NCBI RefSeq assembly: GCF_007751035.1
Contig: NZ_CP036433.1
Coordinates: 5,499,001-5,563,000, forward strand
Origin: Lignipirellula cremea
Lineage (GTDB): Bacteria > Planctomycetota > Planctomycetia > Pirellulales > Pirellulaceae
DNA length: 64,000 bases
Direction: 5' to 3'
Shown: one piece after another, positions 1-9,199 of the stretch
Position numbering within the stretch: position 1 is the stretch's first letter
How the letters are laid out: each line of letters opens with the position of its first letter
The notes under the pieces: generated by a model
What the model saw: the letters and a program-made list of their open reading frames with translations, nothing else
What the model was told of the DNA's origin: nothing
Database searches by the model: none
Position numbers and translations under genes: made by a program

Positions 1-3
1 TGA

Positions 4-1287
4 ATGCCGATCGTCGTTGAGTGCGGCTGCGGGCAAAAGTTTAACGCGAAAGACAGTCTGGCAGGAAAGAAGGTCAGCTGCCCCTCTTGTCAAAAACCGC
101 TGCAGATTCCGGCGACTGGCTCCGCAGGCGCTCGTCCCGCTCCGCAGCAACCGGCGATCCCGGTTGCGCCGACCTCCCGGCCCAAGACTCCGCCGCAGGG
201 GGACCGCTTGCGCGGCGTTTGTCGGTGCGGTCAGCCCGTGACCTATCCGGCTTCCATGGCGGGAAAGTCGGCTAAATGCGGAAAATGCGGCGCGGTTCTG
301 AAACTGCCGCCGCTGAAGGGAGCATCGCCGGAACCGAAGTCCCAGCCGAAATCCCCTTCGAAGCCGAGTTCGCTGCCGTCGTTCGATGATCTTGCGACTT
401 TGCCGACCGACGATCCGTTTGCCGGCATCTCCAATCCGTACAGCAACGTTGACCCGCCTGCCGAAGAACCGACGCCCAAGAGTTCCGATTCGACTGCCGG
501 CGGCTTGGGCGATCCGCTCCCCTCCAGTCAGCACTCTGGCGAAACCATTGATCCTTTCGGCGCCGACGATCCCTTTGGCATCGGGGAAGCGCCGGGCGGA
601 CATCAGGACGGCGGATCTCACGGTTCCGGCCTTTCCTCCGGAAGCGTATTTGACGAGGTACAAGGCGGCGCGCTTCATGGTTCAAGCGGCTCCAGCGGCA
701 GCGTGTTCGATGACGTGCTGGGCGGCGATACCACAGGCTACGGCGGACAGCCGAGCGGCTACGGTGGACAGCCAGGCGGATACGGCGGGCAGCCGAGCGG
801 TTACGGAGGGCAGCCGAGCGGTTACGGCGGGCAGCCGAGCGTGGGGACAGGCCAACCTTTGCTGGAGGTGCCGAAATATCAGTCGGGATCGGGTCGCACA
901 GGCCCTTCTTATCGTCGCGTCGATCCCGACAAATTGAAAATGGCAGTGATCGGTTTTGGGATTTACGCGGGCGTGGGGATGATCGCCGCCTGTTTTCCGG
1001 TGCTCCATATCGTGCTGATCCCGTATTTCCTGTTCTGTGTCGCCGCCACACTCGGGCACCTCTTTTGTGCGATGACGTTCGCGATGGAAGTCCATGAAGA
1101 AACGGGCCCCTGGATCTGGGTCGCATTGTTTTTTTGCTGTGGACCTACAGCGTTGTTTCTCTATGTCATGGCCGCCATGCGCGACATAAAGCGCCCGCTG
1201 ACCGTGATCTGGTCGATCTGCGTGGCGATCGCGGTGGTGATGTTTCCCATCTCGCTCATCGCGAGCTTTGTGAGCGGACCACGCTAA
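4..1287 (+). CDS. Double zinc-ribbon membrane protein with Gly-rich repeat linker
   Basis: The 427-residue protein opens with two similar zinc-ribbon-like motifs, at about residues 7-37 (CGCGQ, then CPSC) and 72-103 (CRCGQ, then CGKC). A long Pro/Ser/Gly-rich linker follows, including five tandem copies of a seven-residue GYGGQPS-like unit. The C-terminal ~110 residues (about 315-427) hold three or four hydrophobic helices, so it is probably an inner-membrane protein with a large cytoplasmic zinc-binding part. Planctomycetes carry many proteins of this architecture; none has a role I can name. The ATG directly follows a TGA at positions 1-3, which may be the stop of a gene upstream of the window. 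The frame is convincing; the function is unknown. Confidence 0.85.
   Translation: MPIVVECGCGQKFNAKDSLAGKKVSCPSCQKPLQIPATGSAGARPAPQQPAIPVAPTSRPKTPPQGDRLRGVCRCGQPVTYPASMAGKSAKCGKCGAVLKLPPLKGASPEPKSQPKSPSKPSSLPSFDDLATLPTDDPFAGISNPYSNVDPPAEEPTPKSSDSTAGGLGDPLPSSQHSGETIDPFGADDPFGIGEAPGGHQDGGSHGSGLSSGSVFDEVQGGALHGSSGSSGSVFDDVLGGDTTGYGGQPSGYGGQPGGYGGQPSGYGGQPSGYGGQPSVGTGQPLLEVPKYQSGSGRTGPSYRRVDPDKLKMAVIGFGIYAGVGMIAACFPVLHIVLIPYFLFCVAATLGHLFCAMTFAMEVHEETGPWIWVALFFCCGPTALFLYVMAAMRDIKRPLTVIWSICVAIAVVMFPISLIASFVSGPR
736..840 (+). repeat. Five tandem 21-bp repeats encoding GYGGQPS
   Basis: Five head-to-tail 21-bp units encode Gly-Tyr-Gly-Gly-Gln-Pro-Ser, with Gly as the last residue in one copy. Copies differ at third codon positions, so the array is not perfectly fresh. 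The length is a multiple of three, so copy-number change would keep the host frame open. Confidence 0.9.
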
Positions 1288-1630
1288 CCGCCCGCGACCT
1301 GGGCCTTGCACCCGTCGCGAAACCGGCGAGCGTATTCCTCTTGCGGCGCACGACATTCCATTGAGATGCGAGAAGACTTCCCGATGGATGGCCGGATCTT
1401 GCAACAGAAGCAGTGTGAATGGGGCTCCTGGAGCGACCTCGCCCCCTTCTCCTGAGGAGGGGATCGCCCTGCGGACCGGGCGGTTCTTACGCCGTCCCTG
1501 TGGCAACGGCCGGATCTGGCCCAGGCGTGTGGATTCTCGCCGGCTGGCCGCACCTTTCTCTGCAGCCCCTTCGCGTTAGAATGCAGGGTACTATCTTCGC
1601 TGCTGCCTGCCCTGATCTGGATCCCGCTGC
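1288..1630. other. Intergenic stretch without recognised feature
   Basis: These 343 bases separate the zinc-ribbon gene from uvrA. All frames give only short or shadow ORFs. I see no tRNA, strong terminator or repeat. It presumably contains the uvrA promoter, but no convincing -35/-10 pair stands out. Confidence 0.5.
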
Positions 1631-4600
1631 ATGCCCGTTTCGGATATCGTTATCAAAGGCGCCCGCGAGCACAACTTGCGGAATATTGACCTCGTCCTTC
1701 CTCGCAATCAATTGATCTGTTTGACCGGCGTCAGCGGGTCCGGCAAAAGCTCGCTGGCGTTTGATACGCTGTATGCCGAAGGGCAGCGCCGGTACGTGGA
1801 AAGCCTGTCGAGTTTTGCCCGGCAGTTTCTCGGACAGATGCCCAAGCCCGAGGTCGATCTGATCGCGGGCCTGAGCCCTTCGATTTCGATTTCGCAGAAA
1901 ACGTCGGGACGGAATCCGCGTTCCACTGTCGGGACCATCACCGAGATTTACGATTATCTGCGCGTGCTGTATGCCCGCGTAGGCCAGGGGTTCTGCCCCA
2001 AGTGCCACCGGGAGATCACCGCCCAGACGCGTGAGCAGATCATCGCCCGGGTGTTGCTGCTGCCGGCGGGTACGCGGTTTCTGGTGCTGGCTCCATTGAT
2101 CCGCGGCCAGAAGGGCGAGTACAAGGATCTGTTCGACGATCTTCGCAAACAGGGCTTCGCCAGGGCGCGGCTCGACGGCCAGATTGTGCAGCTGTCGCAG
2201 GACCAGAATCTGGACCGCCAGATGCGGCACGATATCGAAGTCGTCGTCGATCGGCTGGCCATTAAAGGAGAGATCCGGCCCCGCCTGGCCGAAGCGATCG
2301 ACCTGGCGCTCAAGCTGGGCCAGGGCAATCTGATCATCGCCACCGAAACCGAAGAGGCGGAAGAGGCGACGCCCGCCAAACGGCGGAAACGGGGAGCCGC
2401 CCGGCCGGGTGACATGATCATGTCAGTCGACTATGCTTGCACGGATTGCGGCGTCAGCTTTGAACCGCCCAGCCCGCAGCTGTTCAGCTTCAACAGCCCC
2501 CAGGGGATGTGCCTGGAGTGCGACGGCCTGGGGCAACGCTACGACTTTGATCCTGATCTGCTGATCCCCGATCCGGCGTTGTCGTTCAAAAAAGGAGCCA
2601 TTGCTCCGATCGGCCTGTGGAAAGAGATGGGCCGATGGCGCCGGCATATCTACCAGGGCGTCGCCGATACGGTCGAGCGACTGCACGAACTGCCGGAAAA
2701 GACGCTGCTGGAAACGCCGTGGAAAAAGCTCGATCCGGCGCTCCAGCAACTGCTGCTGCAGGGCACAGATGATCTGCACATCACCTACACCTGGCGCCGG
2801 GGACGGAAGCCAGTCAAGTACGGCGGCGTGTTTGAAGGCATCGTCCCCACCCTGCTGGCCCGGTACAAAAGCAGCAAAAGCAGTATGCAGCTGCGGTACC
2901 TGGAAAAGTTCATGCGCACGCTGCTCTGCCCTGCCTGCCACGGCGAGCGGCTGAACCCCCAGGCGAGGTCCGTCCGTATCACGACCGCCAATCCCGATTT
3001 CGGCGTGTCTCCTGCCAAGGTCAAGAGTCCACGCAAAAAGTCAACCAGGAGCCGAGGGAAGACGCAGTCGCAACTGTCGCTCACGCTGCCGGAAATCTGC
3101 GGCCTGTCGGTGGCGGACGCGGCGGCGTTCTTCGAAGCACTCGAACTTGACGCCACCCGGGCGACGATCGCGTCGGAGGCAATCAAGGAGATTCGCGGCC
3201 GGCTGGGCTTCCTGCTGAATGTGGGGCTGGATTACCTGGCCCTCGACCGCACGGCGCCGACACTGTCCGGCGGCGAGTCGCAGCGGATTCGTCTGGCGGG
3301 ACAGATCGGTTCGGGCCTGGTCGGCGTACTCTACATTCTGGACGAGCCGTCGATTGGCCTGCATCCGCGCGATAACGATCGGCTGCTCGACACGCTTGCG
3401 CGGCTACGCGACATGGGAAATACGGTCGTCGTCGTGGAGCACGATGAAGACACCATGCGGGCGGCCGATCATATCATCGACTTCGGTCCCGGCCCCGGCG
3501 TGCGCGGCGGCGAGGTCGTCGTCGCTGGCACGTACCAGCAGGTCGTCAAAGAAGCCCGCAGCGTGACGGGCGGCTTTCTTTCCGGGCGCGAAGAAATCGC
3601 CATGCCGGCGGAGCGTCGCGAGGGGAGCGGGAACAAGCTGTCGATCGTCGGCGCCACGCATAACAACCTCAAGGGAATCGATGTCGACATCCCGCTGGGA
3701 ACGTTTGTCTGCGTGACGGGCGTATCGGGGTCGGGCAAAAGCTCGCTCGTCAACGACATTCTGGTCGAGGCGTTGCGGCGCGATCTCAACGGGGGCGACG
3801 GGGCGCCGGGCGACCACAAGCAGATCACGGGGCTGGAGCATCTCGACAAGCTGATCGCCATCGACCAGTCACCCATCGGCCGTACGCCGCGGTCCAATCC
3901 GGGCACCTATATCAAAGTGTTCGACGATATCCGCAACCTGTTCTGTGAAATGCCCGAGGCCAAACGTCGTGGTTACAAACCCGGGCGATTCAGCTTCAAC
4001 GTGGCCGGCGGTCGCTGTGAAGCGTGCGAAGGGAACGGCTCCAATCGCCTGGAAATGGACTTCCTGGCCGATGTCTGGGTGACTTGCCCCATCTGCGAAG
4101 GCGCCCGATTCAATCGGGAAACGCTGCAGGTCAAATTCAAAGATTACAGCATCGCCGATCTGCTGCAGATGGACGTGCAGCAAGCGCTCGTCGTGTTTGA
4201 CAATATCCCCAAGATTCGCCACAAACTGCAGACGCTGCACGACGTGGGGCTGGATTACCTGAAGATCGGGCAACCCTCGCCCACCCTCTCCGGCGGAGAA
4301 GCCCAGCGGATCAAGCTGGCGCGGGAACTGGTCAAAACGAGCACCGGGAAAACGCTCTACCTGCTGGATGAGCCGACGACCGGCCTGCACTTCGCCGATA
4401 TCAAACTGCTGCTCGACGTGCTGCACAAGTTTGCCGACCAGGGGAACACCGTGCTGGTGGTCGAGCATAACCTGGATGTGATCAAGACGGCCGACTGGGT
4501 AATCGATCTCGGTCCCGAAGGCGGCGAGGACGGCGGCCAGATTATCGCCCAGGGTCCGCCGGAAACGATCGCCAAAACCAAGGGCTCGCATACCGGCAAG

Positions 4601-7600
4601 TCGCTGGCTCCCATCCTGGCCAAGGCGGCCGGCCAACCGGTCAAGGCCGTCAAACGCCGCGCCAAGAAGGCCCGCCAGGTGGAACTCGCCACCAAGATCA
4701 GCGTGCGCGGAGCCCGGCAGCACAACCTGAAAGAGGTGCAAATCGACATCGCCCGCGACAAGATGACCGTCTTTTGCGGACCCAGCGGTTCAGGAAAAAG
4801 CTCGCTGGCGATGGACACCATCTATGCCGAAGGGCAAAGGCGCTACGTCGAAAGTCTCAGCTCTTACGCCCGACAGTTCATCAGCCAGATGCAAAAGCCG
4901 TCGGTTGACCAGATTGAGGGACTGTCGCCTGCCATTGCGATCGAACAGAAAAACCTGGGCAACACGCCGCGCAGCACCGTCGGCACGGTGACCGAAGTGT
5001 ACGACTATTTTCGTATTCTGATGGCCCGCCTGGGGACGCCGTATTGCCCGGATTGCGATCGCGAGATTGGCACGCAAACGCCGGACGAGATCGTCGACAA
5101 GATTCTGAGCGAACCCGAAGGCAGCAAGCTCTACCTGATGGCTCCGGTCGAAATCGAAGTGGGCCAGGAGTACGAACGGCTGTGGGAAGAACTGAAGTCG
5201 ACCGGCTACGCCCGGGTGCGGATCGACGGCGAAACGCACTCGCTGGAGAACCCGCCGGAGATTGATCGGCGTCGCAAGCATGCGGTGGAAGTCGTCGTCG
5301 ATCGGATCAAGACTTCCAACAGGTCGCGTTCGCGGATCGCCGAGAGCGTCGAACAGGCGCTCTCCCTGGGCCGCGGCGTGCTGACGGTCGCCTACCCGCT
5401 CGACGGCGCGCCCGAGTCGCGCTGGAAGGTCGTACGGCACAGCCAGCATCTGGCCTGTGATCGTTGCGGACGTAGCTTTGAACGGCTGACCCCGCATAAC
5501 TTTTCGTTCAACAGTTCGCTCGGCTGGTGCGACAGTTGCGAAGGGCTGGGCATCCAGCGCGGCGCCAATCCCGCCGCACTGTTGCGCGACCCCAAACTGA
5601 CGCTGGCCGAAGGGGCCGTCGCCCTCTGGCCCAGTGTGGCCGATCCCGTCTCGCAGCAAATGCTCCAGGCGTTATCGCTGGGAACAGGCCTGCCGCTGGA
5701 CAAGCCGTTCGAGCAGCTGTCGGCGCGGAACCGCCGGCTGGTGATGCACGGCGCAGGTGAGCAGTGGTTCGCCGTCGGCGAGCCGGAGCAGCGGCCCCGC
5801 TTCCGCTTTCAGTTCAAAGGGCTGTACCCGGCGATCGAAGAGGCTTCCCGTTTGAGCGGCGCCTTCCGCAATCGCTTGTCGACGTTTATCGACGAAGTCG
5901 AGTGCGCCGCCTGTGGGGGCAGCCGGCTGCGCGACGACTCGGCGGCCGTCCGCTTTGAGTCGTACACCATCGACGACCTGTGCCGCATGCCGCTGGGCGA
6001 ACTGCGCCGGATCGTGAAAGGCTGGAAGTTCAAGGCCCGCGAAAAACGGATCGCTGGCGAGGTGGTGCGAGAGATCCAGAACCGCGTGCAGTTCCTGAAC
6101 GACGTCGGCCTGGAGTACCTCAGCATTGGCCGCGGCGCCGCCACGCTTTCCAACGGCGAAGCGCAGCGCATTCGCCTGGCCAGCCAGCTCGGCAGCGGTC
6201 TGTGCGGCGTGCTGTACGTATTGGACGAGCCGACCATCGGCCTGCATCCGCGCGATAACACCCGGCTGCTCAAAGCGCTGCACAAGCTGCGCGACCTGGG
6301 GAACACGCTGTTGATCGTAGAGCATGATCGCGAGGTGATCGCCGAGTCCGATTATCTCGCCGACTTTGGCCCCCAGGCCGGAACGCACGGCGGGCAGATC
6401 GTCGCCAATGGCACGCCGGCCCAGGTCGCCCGGCGGAAAACGTCCGTCACCGGCCCTTACCTGTCGGGCAAGAAGGCGATCAGCATCCCTTCCAATCGCC
6501 GCATGGCCGAGAACGGCGTCGGCCATCCGGAAGATCAATGGGTCAAGATCCTGGGCGCCCGGCGGCACAACCTGCAGAACATCAACGTGGAGATTCCGCT
6601 GGGAGCGCTCACCGCAGTGACTGGCCCCAGCGGTTGCGGCAAGAGCTCGCTCATTGAAGACGTCCTGTTCCGTGCGGTCGCTCGCACCCTGCATCGGGCC
6701 GCCGCCATCCCCGGCGCCCATGACGAAATCCGCGGCCTCGACCAGATTAACAAGGTCATCAGGGTCGACCAGCAACCGCTGGGGAACTCGCCCACGTCCA
6801 ATCCTGCGACTTACACCGGCGTGTTCGAAACGATTCGCCAGCTCTTCTCCCAGTTGCCTGAGTCAAAGGTGCGCGGCTACTCGCCCCGTCGCTTCAGTTT
6901 CAACGCACCCGGCGGCCGCTGTGAAACGTGCGCCGGCAACGGGCAACTCTGTATCGAGATGCACTTCCTGCCCGACGTCTGGGTGCAGTGCGAAACGTGC
7001 CGCGGCGAGCGATACAACCCCGAGACGCTGGCGGTCAAATACCGCGGACGCTCTATCGCCGAAGTGCTCGACATGACGTGCGGCGATGCGGTCGAGCTGT
7101 TTTCCAACATCCCCAAGATCCGCCGGATCCTGCAGACCCTGTGCGATGTGGGGCTGGACTACCTGACGCTGGGTCAGGCGGCGCCGACCCTGTCCGGCGG
7201 CGAAGCCCAGCGAGTGAAGCTGGCGGCCGAACTGTCGCGGCCCGATACGGGCCGCACCCTGTACCTGCTGGATGAGCCGACGACCGGCCTGCACTTTGAC
7301 GATCTGGCTAAACTGCTGGAGGTGCTGCATCGGCTGGTCGATCTGGGGAACACGGTCGTGCTGATCGAGCATAACCTGGATGTCATCAAGCAGGCCGACT
7401 GGATGGTCGACATGGGGCCAGAAGCAGGCGCCGGCGGCGGGCGCGTCGTCGTGGCCGGCACGCCGGAGCAGGTCGTCGCCCATGCCCAGCAGTCGTCCGC
7501 TGGGAACGGCTATCTACGGTCGCACACCGGCGAGGCTCTCCTCCCCGTGCTGGCGGCCGGACCCTACGCGCGGCGGGTTGCTCATGATCCGAACAAGCTG

Positions 7601-8584
7601 GAAGAAAAAGAAGGCGATCTGGCCATCGAAGACCTGGGCCAGGATGCGCAGATGCCCTGGGAGACCAACGGCCGTCGCTGGCATACGCAAGATCGCGTTG
7701 GCCGCAAAGGCGAACCGGTCGCCTGGGAGGGGCAGATTCTGAGCGAGGTAGTCGACCGTATTCATGCCCTGGGCGAGTTCAGCGAGACCGACTGGAAAGC
7801 GCGCAGCGTAGTGGAAATCGCCGCCGCCAAAAAGTCCGACGGCTGGTTCCTGCACGCGATCACCGGCGAGGCCTGGCTGCTGAAGCTGAAGTTCCGCGTC
7901 GCTTCGGGCGCGTTCGATGCTGACGAGCTCGACGGGCTGCTGGGACTGAAACCGCTCAATCAAATGCACGACTTGCCCGTCTACGGGAACGAACCGCGAG
8001 TCAAATGCAAAGCGACTCGCGGCCCCTGGCAGGAAGTGCAAGTTGCCGTGCACTCCTTTGAAGAGATCGACACGCCCGCTTTCTGGCGTTTTGTCGAAGA
8101 GGCGACCGAATCGTTCCTGGGACTGGCCGAAGAGGCGACCCAGTCAGGCAGCGACTTTGCGCCATGGAAACTGCTGGGCCGGAAGTGGCACCTGATGCGG
8201 AAAGGTTTCCCGACCAACAAGACGCCCCGCTGGGAAGTCGACACGCTGGAACAACTGGTCACGTTGCTGGAGCAAACCGCGCCGGAAGGGAGCTTCGTCT
8301 GGACGAACCAGCAGATCGTCAATTTCTTTCTGCCGGAACAGAAAGAGCCCTGGGCCGTGCTGCACACCAAGAAGCCAGCCGCAGTGGAACTAACGCTGAC
8401 CGGCCGCAAGGGAAGCATCGCCCTGGGACGTTTGACAGGCATTGGTCGCCAGCCCGCGATCGATGCCAGCCGGCCGCGGCTGGATCAGCTGAAACTGCGG
8501 TTCCGAACCCTGGCCGAAGTGCAGAACCAGGAACTGGCCAGCGTGCTGGGCGAACACCGGAACGCCTTGCGAAACGGCGATTAG
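1631..8584 (+). CDS. uvrA: Excinuclease ABC subunit A, tandem double-length form
   Basis: UvrA is the DNA-damage-sensing ATPase of nucleotide excision repair, handing damaged DNA to UvrB. A normal UvrA is about 950 residues with two ABC ATPase domains; this protein has 2317 residues and four. Walker A motifs (G-x-SG-x-GKSS) lie near residues 33, 697, 1050 and 1664. Signature loops lie near 546 (LSGGESQ), 886 (LSGGEAQ), 1505 (LSNGEAQ) and 1854 (LSGGEAQ), each followed by a DEP Walker B. CxxC zinc pairs occur in both halves. A basic linker at about 1000-1020 joins the UvrA units. Residues from about 1985 to 2317 form an extra domain with two related half-repeats (GRRWH and GRKWH). Chlamydial UvrA is also a tandem double protein, of about 1800 residues. 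The start is the ATG just before the family N-terminus (IVIKGAREHNL). Confidence 0.95.
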   Translation: MPVSDIVIKGAREHNLRNIDLVLPRNQLICLTGVSGSGKSSLAFDTLYAEGQRRYVESLSSFARQFLGQMPKPEVDLIAGLSPSISISQKTSGRNPRSTVGTITEIYDYLRVLYARVGQGFCPKCHREITAQTREQIIARVLLLPAGTRFLVLAPLIRGQKGEYKDLFDDLRKQGFARARLDGQIVQLSQDQNLDRQMRHDIEVVVDRLAIKGEIRPRLAEAIDLALKLGQGNLIIATETEEAEEATPAKRRKRGAARPGDMIMSVDYACTDCGVSFEPPSPQLFSFNSPQGMCLECDGLGQRYDFDPDLLIPDPALSFKKGAIAPIGLWKEMGRWRRHIYQGVADTVERLHELPEKTLLETPWKKLDPALQQLLLQGTDDLHITYTWRRGRKPVKYGGVFEGIVPTLLARYKSSKSSMQLRYLEKFMRTLLCPACHGERLNPQARSVRITTANPDFGVSPAKVKSPRKKSTRSRGKTQSQLSLTLPEICGLSVADAAAFFEALELDATRATIASEAIKEIRGRLGFLLNVGLDYLALDRTAPTLSGGESQRIRLAGQIGSGLVGVLYILDEPSIGLHPRDNDRLLDTLARLRDMGNTVVVVEHDEDTMRAADHIIDFGPGPGVRGGEVVVAGTYQQVVKEARSVTGGFLSGREEIAMPAERREGSGNKLSIVGATHNNLKGIDVDIPLGTFVCVTGVSGSGKSSLVNDILVEALRRDLNGGDGAPGDHKQITGLEHLDKLIAIDQSPIGRTPRSNPGTYIKVFDDIRNLFCEMPEAKRRGYKPGRFSFNVAGGRCEACEGNGSNRLEMDFLADVWVTCPICEGARFNRETLQVKFKDYSIADLLQMDVQQALVVFDNIPKIRHKLQTLHDVGLDYLKIGQPSPTLSGGEAQRIKLARELVKTSTGKTLYLLDEPTTGLHFADIKLLLDVLHKFADQGNTVLVVEHNLDVIKTADWVIDLGPEGGEDGGQIIAQGPPETIAKTKGSHTGKSLAPILAKAAGQPVKAVKRRAKKARQVELATKISVRGARQHNLKEVQIDIARDKMTVFCGPSGSGKSSLAMDTIYAEGQRRYVESLSSYARQFISQMQKPSVDQIEGLSPAIAIEQKNLGNTPRSTVGTVTEVYDYFRILMARLGTPYCPDCDREIGTQTPDEIVDKILSEPEGSKLYLMAPVEIEVGQEYERLWEELKSTGYARVRIDGETHSLENPPEIDRRRKHAVEVVVDRIKTSNRSRSRIAESVEQALSLGRGVLTVAYPLDGAPESRWKVVRHSQHLACDRCGRSFERLTPHNFSFNSSLGWCDSCEGLGIQRGANPAALLRDPKLTLAEGAVALWPSVADPVSQQMLQALSLGTGLPLDKPFEQLSARNRRLVMHGAGEQWFAVGEPEQRPRFRFQFKGLYPAIEEASRLSGAFRNRLSTFIDEVECAACGGSRLRDDSAAVRFESYTIDDLCRMPLGELRRIVKGWKFKAREKRIAGEVVREIQNRVQFLNDVGLEYLSIGRGAATLSNGEAQRIRLASQLGSGLCGVLYVLDEPTIGLHPRDNTRLLKALHKLRDLGNTLLIVEHDREVIAESDYLADFGPQAGTHGGQIVANGTPAQVARRKTSVTGPYLSGKKAISIPSNRRMAENGVGHPEDQWVKILGARRHNLQNINVEIPLGALTAVTGPSGCGKSSLIEDVLFRAVARTLHRAAAIPGAHDEIRGLDQINKVIRVDQQPLGNSPTSNPATYTGVFETIRQLFSQLPESKVRGYSPRRFSFNAPGGRCETCAGNGQLCIEMHFLPDVWVQCETCRGERYNPETLAVKYRGRSIAEVLDMTCGDAVELFSNIPKIRRILQTLCDVGLDYLTLGQAAPTLSGGEAQRVKLAAELSRPDTGRTLYLLDEPTTGLHFDDLAKLLEVLHRLVDLGNTVVLIEHNLDVIKQADWMVDMGPEAGAGGGRVVVAGTPEQVVAHAQQSSAGNGYLRSHTGEALLPVLAAGPYARRVAHDPNKLEEKEGDLAIEDLGQDAQMPWETNGRRWHTQDRVGRKGEPVAWEGQILSEVVDRIHALGEFSETDWKARSVVEIAAAKKSDGWFLHAITGEAWLLKLKFRVASGAFDADELDGLLGLKPLNQMHDLPVYGNEPRVKCKATRGPWQEVQVAVHSFEEIDTPAFWRFVEEATESFLGLAEEATQSGSDFAPWKLLGRKWHLMRKGFPTNKTPRWEVDTLEQLVTLLEQTAPEGSFVWTNQQIVNFFLPEQKEPWAVLHTKKPAAVELTLTGRKGSIALGRLTGIGRQPAIDASRPRLDQLKLRFRTLAEVQNQELASVLGEHRNALRNGD

Positions 8585-8637
8585 CGGCCGGTCCGCTCCG
8601 CGGCTGGAAGCGGTTGCATCGCGTTGCCGCCTTTCCC

Positions 8638-8952
8638 TTAATCGCCTGCTGAAGGGTCGGCGGCCGGCTCGTTGTCCTCCAGGGCGGGGAACTTGCTGGC
8701 AAACAGCCAGCGTTCCCAGAATCGGGCTCGCCGCAATTGCGGGTCTTCGGCGGCGATTTCTCGCGTTTTGCCGCGTCGCGTGCGCAGAAGCAGGTCCCCC
8801 CCTTCGCGCACTTCGGCGACGATCCAGAATTTATCGACCAGGTAGGAGTAGTCGTCGCCCTGGCGGGTGGGCGTGATCTTCTTGGCTCGCGGACCGGGAT
8901 GCCGACTGTATTTGGTCACACGGTAAATAACCCAGTCGCCGACTTCGTACAT
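8638..8952 (-). CDS. Small conserved-looking hypothetical protein
   Basis: This 104-residue protein begins MYEVGDWVIYRVTKYSRHPG and contains a basic/aromatic core (KFWIVAEVREGGDLLLRTRRGKTREI) that resembles a small beta-barrel able to bind nucleic acid. The tail is acidic. It has no signal peptide or membrane segment. It converges on uvrA with a 53 bp gap and diverges from the secretin-like gene at 9200. I recognise no family. The frame is supported by the clean ATG and by composition typical of planctomycete small proteins. Confidence 0.65.
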   Translation of the reverse strand: MYEVGDWVIYRVTKYSRHPGPRAKKITPTRQGDDYSYLVDKFWIVAEVREGGDLLLRTRRGKTREIAAEDPQLRRARFWERWLFASKFPALEDNEPAADPSAGD

Positions 8953-9199
8953 GGTTCATCCGTGGTGGAAGCAGGGTTGGCAGGGAGGGGCAGGACGGTT
9001 GCCGCCATGAAAAAACGGACTCCAGGCCGTCCGCAGGGTACGAACGTCCCCTGGCCTCCGGTCCGACATGCTTTCTTAATACACTACCTTTCCGCTGGCC
9101 TGCAGGGAAGACGTAGATCGGCCTTGCCGCTTTGGGCAGCGCCTTCTATACTCCCGCCCCGCGCCGTCATTACGAGCACTTCGCACGCAGGAGGCAACC

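Noticed and set aside
272-1126. 284-codon minus-strand ORF opposite the zinc-ribbon gene
   Set aside because: It is an Arg/Pro-rich shadow of a GC-rich gene with no family pattern.
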